DNA of 36,573 bases, taken from positions 1 through 36,573 of the forward strand of contig CAYRDB010000006.1 in assembly GCA_964423085.1 (NCBI GenBank), given 5' to 3'. Under the pieces are notes generated by a model. It was not told where the DNA came from and ran no database searches. It worked only from the letters and a program-made list of their open reading frames with translations. A program made the translations under genes and the position numbers. Of this stretch, positions 14,566-22,973 are shown piece by piece (within the stretch, counting starts at the first letter, position 1; every line of letters begins with the position of its first letter). The stretch comes from JAUWZS01 sp964423085. Lineage in GTDB: Archaea; Aenigmatarchaeota; Aenigmatarchaeia; CG10238-14; SCSR01.

Positions 14566-15615
14566 TTAAATAATTTTAGACTTTACACACTGCTTGAATT
14601 TTTCGTAGTCGGACGCAAGGATGATACCGCCAGCAGCGGCGCGATGGCCACCGCCTGATATGCAACAAGTTTCCATCAGCTTACCCAAATGAATCCTTCC
14701 ACTTTGAAGCCTTGCGCTTATTTTATAATGTTCTCCAGTTCTTTCTAATACAAAGACAGGCTTGTCTTTTTCCTTCATGCTGAAGTTTGTAGAAAGCATT
14801 GATGCTATGCGTTTGTGCCTAGGGGAAACCCTAGATATAAACATAGCGCCATCTTCTTCCAGATTATCCATAAACTCTTCGTTTAATTTTTCATATTCCA
14901 GCTCGAAAGCAGTGTACGCCTTAGAAATCTCTACGTCATTTTTAATTTCTTCCAATCCGGAGCTTTTTTTCAGAGAATCGAAAACAATTCCAGGATTAAC
15001 TATTATCGCGCCGTATATCATATTTGAGACTTTCCACCATTCGGTTTCTACCAGTACGTCTTTAGTGCCAGCATCTACTTCTCCAGAAAGAATCTCTTTG
15101 CAGTCTTCAAATCCAAAATCGCTAACAGTTCCTAGTACTGATATCCATTTCAAGTCTTCAATATTGATGAAAGAACTGGCAAACTTGTATACCACAAAGC
15201 TGGCTGGCTGATAAATTTCTTCGTTGTCGAATCTTGGATTAACGTATGTTACATTTTCACTGTTCAAGTCCTTTCTTATGGAATGGTGGTCTATTATCAG
15301 TATTTCCCCTTTGAATTTTTTGAAATAGTCTTCAAGGTAGGGCACATCTATATCCAAAATTATTATCCTATTATAATCCTCTGCGTTTTTCTTAATCAGC
15401 TCTTCCAAGTCCTCGTTTATTGCTGGAAAAGTGGTGATGTTTTTAGACACTCCAAGTCTTTCCAATAATTTGTATAGAAGAACACCAGAGCAATAGCCGT
15501 CTCCATCGGCGTGGTGAACAATAACAATCTTATCAGAAGCGTCAATGCTATGTATGAACTCCTTTCCTTTCTGAAAAAGGCTATTTAGTCTTTTCTCTTT
15601 CTCCAGATTTTTCAC
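14566..15615 (-). CDS. DHH/DHHA1 family phosphoesterase
   Basis: A 349-aa DHH-superfamily protein with all motifs: VHHADGDGYCSG (33-44), IILDID (85-90), IIDHHS (107-112), VSDFG (164-168) and the DHHA1 signature GGGHRAAAGG (321-330). This core is shared by RecJ-like exonucleases and oligoribonuclease NrnA-type enzymes. Archaeal relatives are often called RecJ-like or GAN-like; which role applies is not clear. The first 35 nt overlap the end of the HD gene, so the two are translationally linked. Confidence 0.88.
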   Translation of the reverse strand: MKNLEKEKRLNSLFQKGKEFIHSIDASDKIVIVHHADGDGYCSGVLLYKLLERLGVSKNITTFPAINEDLEELIKKNAEDYNRIIILDIDVPYLEDYFKKFKGEILIIDHHSIRKDLNSENVTYVNPRFDNEEIYQPASFVVYKFASSFINIEDLKWISVLGTVSDFGFEDCKEILSGEVDAGTKDVLVETEWWKVSNMIYGAIIVNPGIVFDSLKKSSGLEEIKNDVEISKAYTAFELEYEKLNEEFMDNLEEDGAMFISRVSPRHKRIASMLSTNFSMKEKDKPVFVLERTGEHYKISARLQSGRIHLGKLMETCCISGGGHRAAAGGIILASDYEKFKQCVKSKII

Positions 15616-16204
15616 CCAGTTCTAGTTCGTCGTCTTCCATCATTATAAGATGCATAGGGGTTAGCCTCTTGCATAATCTAAATTCTACAAGAGATGTCAT
15701 TGTGTCAAGATGGTGAAGTATCAGAGCTTCGAATGTCCTAGGAGGGGTAGGACCACCATCACCAAAATGCGAAGCCACTATGTGTATAATATCCTCCGGG
15801 AACCCTCTGTGATAAAGTTCAGCGACTCCTAGCATTGTGTGGTCAAGCAATATGCCTGTATGTTCGAGTCCTGAAGGCCCTCTTTCCCATTCAAACAGCT
15901 TCATAACATCGTGCAGTATAGCCGCTGATATGAGCTTGTCCTTGTCTATAGAAAGTCCTAGGGTCTTCTTGAATGAATCAGCAGACTTTTCGCAGAGATC
16001 CACCAGCGAAATTGTGTGGTTCAACACGTCCCTTTCTACTGTGGACCCGTTTACAGTGAACATGGTCGCAGCTTCTTCTACTTTCATTTTCGGGTACTTT
16101 GAAAAGCTCTTGTTAGACAGCTTTAGGTCTTTGAGAAAATCAACTACCATTTTCCTTAGTTTCTCGTCCTTTATCTTCTTTGATAGTTCGATTAACCTCT
16201 CCAT
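15581..16204 (-). CDS. HD-domain phosphohydrolase
   Basis: A 207-aa HD-superfamily protein. Probable metal ligands are His63 (LNHT), His98-Asp99 (ILHDVMK), His122 (LLDHTM), His146 (ASHFGDGG) and Asp167 (LHHLDTM). The order and spacing recall the HD part of YhaM-type 3'-5' exoribonucleases, but no OB domain is present. It sits between the P1/L12 gene and the DHH phosphoesterase with a 35-nt overlap to the latter, suggesting a shared role in nucleic-acid or nucleotide breakdown. Confidence 0.85.
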   Translation of the reverse strand: MERLIELSKKIKDEKLRKMVVDFLKDLKLSNKSFSKYPKMKVEEAATMFTVNGSTVERDVLNHTISLVDLCEKSADSFKKTLGLSIDKDKLISAAILHDVMKLFEWERGPSGLEHTGILLDHTMLGVAELYHRGFPEDIIHIVASHFGDGGPTPPRTFEALILHHLDTMTSLVEFRLCKRLTPMHLIMMEDDELELGEKSGEREKTK

Positions 16205-16223
16205 TGCTGTTCACTGGCTTTTC

Positions 16224-16505
16224 TTACCCAAACAGGGCTCCTAACCCAGCAGCTGCTTCTTCAGCCTTCTTGCTATCGTCTTCCACAGGTTTTTCTTCCT
16301 TCTTCTCCTCAGCTGGCGCGGCAACTGACACAGCGGCTTGTTTTATCGCCTGTTCTATGTCAACTCCATCCAAGCTAGCGACCAATGCCTTGACTTTTGC
16401 ATCGTCAGCTTGAACGCCTGCTCCCTGGAGAACTTTCTTGATAGCATCCTCATTTATTGGCTGTTTTGCAGAGTGCAACAACAGAGCTGAATATACATAT
16501 TCCAT
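16224..16505 (-). CDS. rpl12: Ribosomal protein P1 (archaeal L12)
   Basis: A 93-aa stalk protein: MEYVYSALLLHSAKQPINED at the N-terminal dimerisation domain, an Ala/Glu/Lys-rich hinge, and GLGALFG at the end, which recruits translation factors. The start overlaps the L10 stop (TAATG), so the two are translationally coupled. Confidence 0.97.
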   Translation of the reverse strand: MEYVYSALLLHSAKQPINEDAIKKVLQGAGVQADDAKVKALVASLDGVDIEQAIKQAAVSVAAPAEEKKEEKPVEDDSKKAEEAAAGLGALFG

Positions 16506-17359
16506 TAATTTGCACCTCCATTTTCACTTGGCGTCTCAGTTTCCGAGTTTCCATCTTCTCTGGCGGACTCGGGTATCTGCTTATTTTCAGATTTCAAACT
16601 CTTATCCTTTGCAGCAAGGGACTCTATAGCCTTTCCTGCCATGCTAGCCTTCGCCAACAATTGCGATATGTTTTCCTTTGTTGGATAGGCTATGTACACA
16701 GATAAGTTCAAAGCGTTGATGAACGCAGATGGCAACATCTTCGGGAACTCGAGCACCATCTTCAGAGCATCCTTATTTACTATCTCACCTTTTTGGTATA
16801 TTGCCACTACATCCAGCAATATTTCCATAGGTTCAATCTTCAACTTTCTTAGGACATTGGCTTTCCCAGCAGAGATGGTCTCCCCAGCTTTCACAACAAG
16901 GGCGTCTTTCCTGATTGTTATTTTCCCGCTTTCTATGCTGGCTGGCACTCCAGCCTGCTGAAACTCGCTTATTGCCGGACCAGCCATGAGACTGGTCGGC
17001 CCCGCGTAAGCCCAAATATCCTCTTTGGCAACGTCCCCTTCCTTGGCGAATGTTTTGAATTTCATTCCCATAATCTTTGAAAATATTTTGAACGCGTCCA
17101 TATCGGTCAGTATTAAACCTGGCTGAGTGGGTAGAACATTTTCAAGCGATTTTATATTATCTTTCTTAGCTCCTTCAATTGCAAATCTAAGTATTATTTT
17201 CTTAACAATTTTTATATTAGCCTCCCCTCTTAACATCTTCCTGATTTCCTGAAGTTGCTTGCTCGGCATCTTATGGATGTCTATAACCCCGACTACAGGG
17301 GACTTTTCCAAACATCCCTTGAGCTCTTCTACGGCTTTAAGCTTCTCTTCCTTTACCAT
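16505..17359 (-). CDS. rpl10: Ribosomal protein L10/P0 (uL10)
   Basis: A 284-aa stalk base protein: KPEEL-type N-terminus (VKEEKLKAVEELKG), GVIDIHKMPSKQLQEIRKML, LTDMDAFKIF, and the inserted domain PTSLMAGPAISEFQQAGVPA. The C-terminal P1-binding helices follow, ending in a Glu/Ser-rich tail rather than the GLGxLF ending of many P0 proteins. It carries P1/L12 dimers. I chose ATG 17359; a GTG at 17371 would overlap the L1 stop. Confidence 0.95.
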   Translation of the reverse strand: MVKEEKLKAVEELKGCLEKSPVVGVIDIHKMPSKQLQEIRKMLRGEANIKIVKKIILRFAIEGAKKDNIKSLENVLPTQPGLILTDMDAFKIFSKIMGMKFKTFAKEGDVAKEDIWAYAGPTSLMAGPAISEFQQAGVPASIESGKITIRKDALVVKAGETISAGKANVLRKLKIEPMEILLDVVAIYQKGEIVNKDALKMVLEFPKMLPSAFINALNLSVYIAYPTKENISQLLAKASMAGKAIESLAAKDKSLKSENKQIPESAREDGNSETETPSENGGAN

Positions 17360-17363
17360 ACAA

Positions 17364-17978
17364 TCACGCACTGAATTTGACGGTCTTACCCATCGTAGTT
17401 TTCACTATTATTTTTCCTATGTTGTTTTTTCCCTTTGGAAGCCTTTTTTCCAAAAAGTTTATCAGAGCCTCTATGTTCTCTGTGACATCTTCGTCTTTCA
17501 TGCTATCAACCCCCACCAAAGACTGTATTACAGGCGCGTCCTTAACCCGTAGTCTCACGCTCTTCTTGCTTCTTTCTACCAGACCTTTGATGTCGCCAGC
17601 AGCAACTGTAGGCATTTTTCCTCTTGGTGCAAGAACAGCACCTAGCATCTTTCCTATTATTGGCATCAGCTTAGGCTCAGCAAAAAAGAAATCAACATTG
17701 TTTGACATCTTCCTCAAAGCTCTCTTGTCTTTTGCCAGCTTCTCTATGTCCGAGGCGCCATATACTTCGCATCCAACGTCCTTTGCGCTGTCTGAGAAAA
17801 GTATCACAGACGCATCCTTACCTCTTCCTTTCGGAAGCATAAAAATCTCGTTGATTTTGTTCTCGGCTTTTCTGGTGTCCATGAGCTTGAGATTTACTAT
17901 GAGGTCAAATGTTTGAGAAAAATTCCTCTTTACTTCTCCTCTTGCCGATTTAACCGCGTTCAAAACTGTTTCATTCAT
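17364..17978 (-). CDS. rpl1: Ribosomal protein L1 (uL1)
   Basis: 204 aa. FSQTFDLIVNLKLMDTRKAE at the N-terminus, VILFSDSAKDVGCEVYGASD, and the RNA-binding MLGAVLAPRGKMPTVAAGDI. A strong ribosome-binding site, GGAGGGAG, is 5 nt before ATG 17978. It starts the L1-L10-P1 transcript. Archaeal L1 often represses its own mRNA; I did not find a clear mimic site in the short leader. Confidence 0.96.
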   Translation of the reverse strand: MNETVLNAVKSARGEVKRNFSQTFDLIVNLKLMDTRKAENKINEIFMLPKGRGKDASVILFSDSAKDVGCEVYGASDIEKLAKDKRALRKMSNNVDFFFAEPKLMPIIGKMLGAVLAPRGKMPTVAAGDIKGLVERSKKSVRLRVKDAPVIQSLVGVDSMKDEDVTENIEALINFLEKRLPKGKNNIGKIIVKTTMGKTVKFSA

Positions 17979-18051
17979 GTTTCTCCCTCCTGCCTAAGCA
18001 GTATGTCGGGTGATTGTAAGAGTTATTAGTAACTATAAGCTTAAAAACATT

Positions 18052-18315
18052 ATGAAGATTCGATATGTTTACAGGATTTTGGAATTTTTCTTAGTGGGCC
18101 TTGTGATGGGGATATCAGAGGATTTAATCGCCATACACTTTGCAACAGACGCTGTGATAACATTTGATGTGATTATAGTTGCGGCTGCTGTTGCACTTCC
18201 TTTTGCAATATTCAGCGAGCTTGTTGTTGATTGGAAACATATAAAATTCTTGAAGAAAAGATGGAAGTTAGAAAATTCAAAGAACAGGAAAGTCTCTAAA
18301 AAACACCCTATTTGA
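18052..18315 (+). CDS. Small two-helix membrane protein
   Basis: 87 aa with two membrane segments, LEFFLVGLVMGISEDLIAIH and VITFDVIIVAAAVALPFAIF, and a basic C-terminal tail (KKRWKLENSKNRKVSKKHP). The acidic and polar residues inside the first helix (SED) are notable. The family was not recognised. I chose ATG 18052, which sits about 20 nt after TATA-like CTATAAG; GTG 18010 would add 14 residues. It reads against its neighbours, lies between the L11 and L1 genes, and overlaps the end of L11 by 8 nt. Confidence 0.68.
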   Translation: MKIRYVYRILEFFLVGLVMGISEDLIAIHFATDAVITFDVIIVAAAVALPFAIFSELVVDWKHIKFLKKRWKLENSKNRKVSKKHPI

Positions 18316-18808
18316 AGAGAGCGTCCCACTTACCTTCGTCTATCTCCTTAATCACTTCTTTAGGAGACTTTTTCTCTACCTGTATGCCCTGCATGCTGAC
18401 AGCGGTTCCTATCACCTGCTTTACAGCGTTCTTTAGGTCTTTTACAAGCATGCTATCCATTTTCATCTTCGCAATCTTAACACACTGCTCAACTGAAACG
18501 CTGCCTAAAACTGTCTTGCCTGCTGTCTTGTCTTCTTCTGTCACTTTGGCCAGTTCGACTCCAGCCTCTTTTTTTATCATGCTGGATACTGGGGGTATTC
18601 CGACCTCTATTTCAAAACTTTTAGTATCCTTGTCTATTATAACCTTTACAGGAACCTGCATCCCCTTGTATATGCCAGTTTTTTCGTTGACGCTCTTGAA
18701 GACTTCGCCTATGTTCATTTTGTACGCTCCGAGCTTCTGAGCGGAGTTAGGATCCGGGCTAGCCTTGCCACCTTCGACCAAAAGTTCCAGTTTTTCTTTT
18801 CCAGCCAT
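18308..18808 (-). CDS. rpl11: Ribosomal protein L11 (uL11)
   Basis: 166 aa. LELLVEGGKASPDPNSAQKL, the NIGEVFKSVNEKT region, KSFEIEVGIPPVSSMIKKE and the C-terminal rRNA-binding SVEQCVKIAKMKMDSMLVKD, then VIGTAVSMQGIQV. It binds the GTPase-associated centre of 23S rRNA. It follows spt5 by 42 nt. Confidence 0.96.
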   Translation of the reverse strand: MAGKEKLELLVEGGKASPDPNSAQKLGAYKMNIGEVFKSVNEKTGIYKGMQVPVKVIIDKDTKSFEIEVGIPPVSSMIKKEAGVELAKVTEEDKTAGKTVLGSVSVEQCVKIAKMKMDSMLVKDLKNAVKQVIGTAVSMQGIQVEKKSPKEVIKEIDEGKWDALFK

Positions 18809-18850
18809 GTTAACAACCTCTTCAGAACATGATTTTCGACGCTTTTATAT

Positions 18851-19291
18851 CTAACCTTGGCCCCTTTCGAGGAGCTTTACGAATTCGACACTGACTGTTA
18901 TTGGTATTGGTATTGCAACGTCTAGGAGTTCTATTGTTACTTCTCTCTTGGTTTTGTCGTATCTGGTAACCCTTCCTTTCTCTCCTTTGAATGGTCCACC
19001 GATAACCTCCACCGTGTCCTTGACGTCTATGTCGACCTCCACCTTTCTTGGTTGCAGGAATCTTTTTATCTCTCCAATCGCGATTTCCTTCTTTATAATT
19101 CCTCGGACATGAGGCACTATTTGAAGCACCTTTTCGATGTCCCTAAGGTCTCCTTCGACAAATATGTATCCCCTTATTTCCTCTGGGTGTATTACCGACT
19201 GTATGTTTAGGTTCTCCCTTTTAGTTTCAGAAGCTATGGCCTCGGCTACTATGTTCTCCCTTCCAACCACTGTTTTTACTGTGTATATCAT
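18851..19291 (-). CDS. spt5: Transcription elongation factor Spt5 (NusG)
   Basis: 146 aa with an NGN domain (about 1-85, VKTVVGRENIVAEAIASETK, GYIFVEGDLRDIEKVLQIVP) and one KOW domain (VEVIGGPFKGEKGRVTRYD). It binds the RNA polymerase clamp, with Spt4, to keep it processive and link it to ribosomes. It lies 6 nt after secE, the usual archaeal order. Confidence 0.96.
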   Translation of the reverse strand: MIYTVKTVVGRENIVAEAIASETKRENLNIQSVIHPEEIRGYIFVEGDLRDIEKVLQIVPHVRGIIKKEIAIGEIKRFLQPRKVEVDIDVKDTVEVIGGPFKGEKGRVTRYDKTKREVTIELLDVAIPIPITVSVEFVKLLERGQG

Positions 19292-19297
19292 ATGGAA

Positions 19298-19471
19298 TCA
19301 TCCCAAAAACACTGCAGATAAAAGATATATCATGAAGCCTATAACTCCCACTACTGCTATTCCTATGGTGCAGATTTTCGCCGATTTTGAAAACTCTCCA
19401 ACTGTAGGTTTCTTCGCGATCTTTAGAACGCGAGAATAATTTTTCAATGTCTCGATTATGTTGAACTTCAT
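19298..19471 (-). CDS. secE: Preprotein translocase subunit SecE
   Basis: A 57-aa gene found by direct translation from ATG 19471 to TGA 19298. An amphipathic N-terminal part (FNIIETLKNYSRVLKIAKKP, then TVGEFSKSAKI) leads into one membrane helix (CTIGIAVVGVIGFMIYLLSA). This is the SecE/Sec61-gamma pattern. Its place between ftsZ and spt5 agrees. It clamps SecY in the translocon. Confidence 0.93.
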   Translation of the reverse strand: MKFNIIETLKNYSRVLKIAKKPTVGEFSKSAKICTIGIAVVGVIGFMIYLLSAVFLG

Positions 19472-19496
19472 GCAATCACATATCGAATTCTCACTA

Positions 19497-20600
19497 TTAG
19501 TCTAGGAATTCAACACCTAAAATTTGTTCTATGTCCTTTTTAGCTTTTGCTGTCCAAGGCTTTCCTGGGCCGAATATCTGTGGGGACTTCACTCCAGTGA
19601 CTATGAGCAATGCTCTGATTCTCTCTCCAAAGTCCTCGGATACCTGGGCACCCCATATTATCTTCGCCTCTGGCGCAAGCCTTGATGAAACAGCTTCTAC
19701 TATTTGCTGGGCTTCTCTTATCGTTACATTCGGTCCGCCTGTCACATTGATTAGCGCTCCCTGCGCACCTTCAATATCAACTGAAATCAGCGGATTGTTC
19801 AGAGCCCTTTCAACAGCCTCAAATGCCCGGTTCTCGCTGTCGCTCTCGCCGACTCCTATCATAGCCAGACCGCCCTGACCCATAACAGCTCTTACATCCG
19901 CAAAATCAAGGTTCACCAGTCCAGGCTTTGTCACGAGCTCAGCTATGCCCTTTACAGCGTTTACAAGTATCTCATCCGATATCTTAAAAGCCGTGGCTAT
20001 GCTAACGTCAGGGACTATTTCCAACAACCTGTCGTTTGGTATAATAATCAGCGTGTCCACGACACCTTCTAGGTTCTTCAACCCGCCCTTGGCATTGTTC
20101 GTTCTCTGCTGTCCTTCCATTGTGAATGGAAGGGTTACTATGCCAACGGTCAAAGCGCCCATTTTCTTAGCTATGTCAGAAACTACGGGTATGCTGCCAG
20201 TTCCAGTTCCTCCACCAAGCCCGCAAGTAACAAATACCAAATCAGCTCCGTTTAGAGCCTTTTTAATTTCTTCTTTTGTTTCCCTGGCAGCTTCCATTCC
20301 TATGTCAGGATTTGCTCCAGCACCAAGACCGCTTGTGAGTTCTTTTCCTATAAGGATTTTTATGTCAGCATCTGTGTATAGCAAGTCCTGAGCGTCTGTA
20401 TTTATTGCAACTGTCTGTGCCCCAGCTATCCCGACTTCCATAAGCCTTGTTATCGTGTTGTTTCCAGCTCCACCGCATCCAACTACCTTTATTTTGGTGT
20501 TCTTTGATGTTATAAAATTTCTTAGCTCTTCGTCATCCTTGCTAGGTTCTTCCAGCTCACGCCTGCCCAGCTTTTTTTTGTTCATCTGTCTAATTCCCAT
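19497..20600 (-). CDS. ftsZ: Cell division GTPase FtsZ
   Basis: A 367-aa FtsZ with GCGGAGNNTITRL (41-53), the tubulin signature GGGTGTGS (129-136), PFTMEGQQRTNNAKGGL, and the T7 region GLVNLDFADVRAVM. A short charged N-terminal extension and a C-terminus ending EQILGVEFLD are present. It polymerises at the division site. The neighbours secE, spt5 and L11 are the typical euryarchaeal arrangement. ATG at 20585 is an alternative start. Confidence 0.97.
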   Translation of the reverse strand: MGIRQMNKKKLGRRELEEPSKDDEELRNFITSKNTKIKVVGCGGAGNNTITRLMEVGIAGAQTVAINTDAQDLLYTDADIKILIGKELTSGLGAGANPDIGMEAARETKEEIKKALNGADLVFVTCGLGGGTGTGSIPVVSDIAKKMGALTVGIVTLPFTMEGQQRTNNAKGGLKNLEGVVDTLIIIPNDRLLEIVPDVSIATAFKISDEILVNAVKGIAELVTKPGLVNLDFADVRAVMGQGGLAMIGVGESDSENRAFEAVERALNNPLISVDIEGAQGALINVTGGPNVTIREAQQIVEAVSSRLAPEAKIIWGAQVSEDFGERIRALLIVTGVKSPQIFGPGKPWTAKAKKDIEQILGVEFLD

Positions 20601-20637
20601 GACCTCGCCTTACTAAATAATTCAAAGTCTCAAATAT

Positions 20638-21324
20638 TTATCTCTCGTTCTTGCCGTCCGACTTTTGGGGATTTTCGAAAATCTCTACAAAACTGACTTT
20701 TTCCATTCCGCACCATTTCATCACAGCCTCTGAAACCATTTTTTTAACAGGCCTGACCACATCAACATCTTTCAATATTGTTATTGAGACTGCTGTGCCA
20801 TTTTGCTCCACGCCAACCTCTTCCAATCCTGTGAAGTATTTTACCAGAGACTTTACTTTTTCGCCGATTTCGGTTATTTCAGCCTTTATTTCAAGTTCGT
20901 ATTCAAGAGCCTTGCCAGCTAGAGGGTGGTTGAAATCAACCTTTACTCGTCCGCCGTCTGCGCTTATAACTTTCCCCCTAAAGCTGCCGACATTTATTAC
21001 AGCTCCAGGATACGGCTTCATGTCCTGCTCCTTGAACCTTGCCGCAGGTATGACTTTCACCAGCTCTTCCTTCCTTTCTCCGAACCCCCTTTCTGGAAGC
21101 ACATCAAACTTTTTCTTATCGCCGACCTTCATCTCTCTTAGAGCGTCATCGAGTCCTTTTATTATGAAATCAGACCCTACAATGAGCACTACTGGAGCAT
21201 AAGCAAAATCTTCTCTGTGAATGTTCTCCTTCTTAGCTACATCCTCCATAGTAAGGTCGAAAATATCCCCACTGTCTTTAATCCTTCCTATGTAGTCGAC
21301 TTTTACAAAATCCCCAACTTTCAT
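20638..21324 (-). CDS. FKBP-type peptidyl-prolyl isomerase (SlyD-like)
   Basis: 228 aa. The FKBP core MKVGDFVKVDYIGRIKDSGD, then VVLIVGSDFIIKGLDDALRE and MKVGDKKKFDVLPERGFGER is interrupted by the IF chaperone domain, and followed by VDFNHPLAGKALEYELEIKA. A C-terminal extension of about 75 residues (from EKVKSLVKYFTG) is typical of the long archaeal FKBPs. It helps protein folding in the cytoplasm. Confidence 0.93.
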   Translation of the reverse strand: MKVGDFVKVDYIGRIKDSGDIFDLTMEDVAKKENIHREDFAYAPVVLIVGSDFIIKGLDDALREMKVGDKKKFDVLPERGFGERKEELVKVIPAARFKEQDMKPYPGAVINVGSFRGKVISADGGRVKVDFNHPLAGKALEYELEIKAEITEIGEKVKSLVKYFTGLEEVGVEQNGTAVSITILKDVDVVRPVKKMVSEAVMKWCGMEKVSFVEIFENPQKSDGKNER

Positions 21325-21355
21325 ATTACTACATCTCAGACAACGCTTAAAAACT

Positions 21356-21517
21356 TTATTTGCGGATTTTACCCAACCTCTTTATTCCTCCACAAAGCTT
21401 GCAAAACCCGTTCCTAGCGTCCACGCAGTCAGGGCACACTCTAGAGCCGCAACTTTTGCATGTATAAAGCGCAAGCACAGTCCTTCCACAGCAAGCGCAC
21501 GTGCCGCTTATAGCCAT
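21356..21517 (-). CDS. Small zinc-ribbon protein
   Basis: A 53-aa gene read directly from ATG 21517 to TAA 21356. It has Cys7, Cys9, Cys10, Cys20, Cys23, Cys28, Cys31, Cys39 and Cys42, arranged as CACC, CKSCGSRVCPDC and CKLCGG, enough for two zinc sites of the B-box/double-ribbon kind. It ends basic (IKRLGKIRK). AAGGTGA is 6 nt before the start, and the tRNA-Leu 3' end is only 12 nt upstream. The function is unknown; the type occurs in many archaea. Confidence 0.82.
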   Translation of the reverse strand: MAISGTCACCGRTVLALYTCKSCGSRVCPDCVDARNGFCKLCGGIKRLGKIRK

Positions 21518-21529
21518 TTTTTCACCTTA

Positions 21530-21650
21530 TGCAGGAGGTGGGATTCGAACCCACGAAGGCACTAAGCCACAGGATTTCTTATCATCTTGAATCAACACTT
21601 AAGACCTTGATCTTAAGTCCTGCGCCATTGCCGGACTAGGCGACTCCCGC
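21530..21650 (-). tRNA. tRNA-Leu(TAA) with canonical intron
   Basis: The acceptor is GCGGGAG/CTCCTGC with one G-U pair and discriminator A at 21530. The D arm is GCC-TAGTCCGGCAAT-GGC. The exon anticodon arm is CAGGACTTAAG joined to ATCCTG, giving anticodon TAA. A long type II variable arm (TGGCTTAGTGCCTTC) and T arm GTGGG-TTCGAAT-CCCAC follow. No CCA is encoded. Confidence 0.95.
21576..21611 (-). other. 36-nt tRNA-Leu intron after position 37
   Basis: Removing these 36 nt joins ACTTAAG to ATCCTG and restores a perfect anticodon arm. The exon ACTTAAG can pair with CTTAAGT inside the intron, as expected for a bulge-helix-bulge fold cut by the archaeal splicing endonuclease. Confidence 0.85.
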
Positions 21651-21671
21651 ATGTTTAACACATGATGTCCC

Positions 21672-21684
21672 TTATATTTAAAAA
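21672..21684 (-). promoter_or_regulatory. TATA-like box of tRNA-Leu
   Basis: TTTTTAAATATAA on the minus strand, 22-34 nt upstream of the tRNA 5' end, in the gap after rpo3. Confidence 0.5.
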
Positions 21685-21701
21685 TAGTTCAAGAACAAGA
21701 T

Positions 21702-22493
21702 TTACTTTAACTTTTTCAGAGATTTTTGGAAGTCTTTCATCTTGCTTGAAAGTATCTCTGCAGATTCTGAAACTATATCTTCAGCTTTTATGCCGCTTAC
21801 CGACTCTACATTGAAAACGAATTCGTTCTCGCTGGGGGAAACTTCAACTTCTTTTTTGTTGCTCGCTTCAACGCAGTGCATGCATAGGTTGCATTTCAGT
21901 GGGTCTGTTGCAACAAGCTTGTCGCCGCTTTCTTTGAAAACCCTTCTGGGGCATATCTGAACGAACTTTTCTATATCGCCTTTCTCGATTTTGTTTATTT
22001 TTATGACCGGAGCGTTCTTGTAACCAACAACAGCGCTTTTCCATTTAGTGTGTTCTCTTCCAGTTCCAAGTTGCGCGATAGCTGTGAGAACTAGTTCCTG
22101 GTCATCAAAAAGTTCAACTATTGGGATTTTGTCAACAACCGGTTTTACGCTCTTGTCCGCAGACTTTATATCGTCAGAATAAACAATGCCAGGTCCTTTC
22201 TTCTTTATCGATAGCTTGACTTGGCACCTGCTACACCCCTCGTTTTTACACTTGCAGTCGTTTGGAAGAATGTACGCCTTGCTGTCGAAAGTCAGCGGAA
22301 CCTGTCCCAGCCTGTTTGCAAGAACCTCGTCAGGCATTACAGAATCATTTTTCTTAAAGTCTACCCATTCAATCGCCATTGTCGGCACTTCAGTCATCAT
22401 GATTCTTCTAAGAGCTCCGGCGAAAGACGGCTTTATACCACTGACTAAGAACCTGACTTTCATATCGGTTTTGTTCAATATTTCTATCTTCAT
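21702..22493 (-). CDS. rpo3: RNA polymerase subunit Rpo3 (RpoD)
   Basis: A 263-aa alpha-like subunit. FLVSGIKPSFAGALRRIMMT is the conserved assembly region, and NRLGQVPLTFDSKAY follows. The inserted ferredoxin-like domain carries C181 (ICPRRVFK) and C201, C204, C207 (CNLCMHC), enough for one Fe-S cluster. A second Cys group (C80, C82, C87, C90) lies earlier. It nucleates RNA polymerase assembly. The order S13-S4-S11-Rpo3 is the standard archaeal one. Confidence 0.96.
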   Translation of the reverse strand: MKIEILNKTDMKVRFLVSGIKPSFAGALRRIMMTEVPTMAIEWVDFKKNDSVMPDEVLANRLGQVPLTFDSKAYILPNDCKCKNEGCSRCQVKLSIKKKGPGIVYSDDIKSADKSVKPVVDKIPIVELFDDQELVLTAIAQLGTGREHTKWKSAVVGYKNAPVIKINKIEKGDIEKFVQICPRRVFKESGDKLVATDPLKCNLCMHCVEASNKKEVEVSPSENEFVFNVESVSGIKAEDIVSESAEILSSKMKDFQKSLKKLK

Positions 22494-22554
22494 ACAGGCT
22501 CACTCAGCATCTTTTACTAATGAATTGTCGGAGATTTATTATAAATAAATCATC

Positions 22555-22968
22555 CTACACTCTTCTTCCCCTACGCCCGCCTTTCCTTCTTGTTATATCA
22601 TGTGGAACAGGGGTTATGTCCTCTATAATTCCTATCCTCAATCCGCTTCTGGCCAAAGCCCTTATCGCAGGCTGTGCCCCAGCTCCTGGAGACTTTCCAT
22701 AATGACCTCCCCTAGCTCTTACAAAAATGTTGATTCCTGTTATACCTTTTGATATCGCCTCTTCTGCAGCTTTCTTAGCGGCTTGCATCGAAGGGAAAGG
22801 CTTGCCCTGATCTCGGTCTCTGTCAGTCATCATACCGCCAGAGTACTTCGCCATGGTCTCAGCTCCTGTTATGTCTGTTATGTGTATCATCGTGTTGTTA
22901 GAAGTGCTGTATATATTCGCATTTCCCCATCGTTCCTTTTTCATCGAACTTTTTTCTTTGCTTGCCAT
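22555..22968 (-). CDS. rps11: Ribosomal protein S11 (uS11)
   Basis: 137 aa: WGNANIYSTSNNTMIHITDI, MMTDRDRDQGKPFPSMQAAK, GGHYGKSPGAGAQPAIRALA, and the end DITPVPHDITRRKGGRRGRR. I chose ATG 22968; GTG 22977 would overlap the S4 stop. It belongs to the 30S platform. Confidence 0.97.
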   Translation of the reverse strand: MASKEKSSMKKERWGNANIYSTSNNTMIHITDITGAETMAKYSGGMMTDRDRDQGKPFPSMQAAKKAAEEAISKGITGINIFVRARGGHYGKSPGAGAQPAIRALARSGLRIGIIEDITPVPHDITRRKGGRRGRRV

Positions 22969-22973
22969 AGTGA

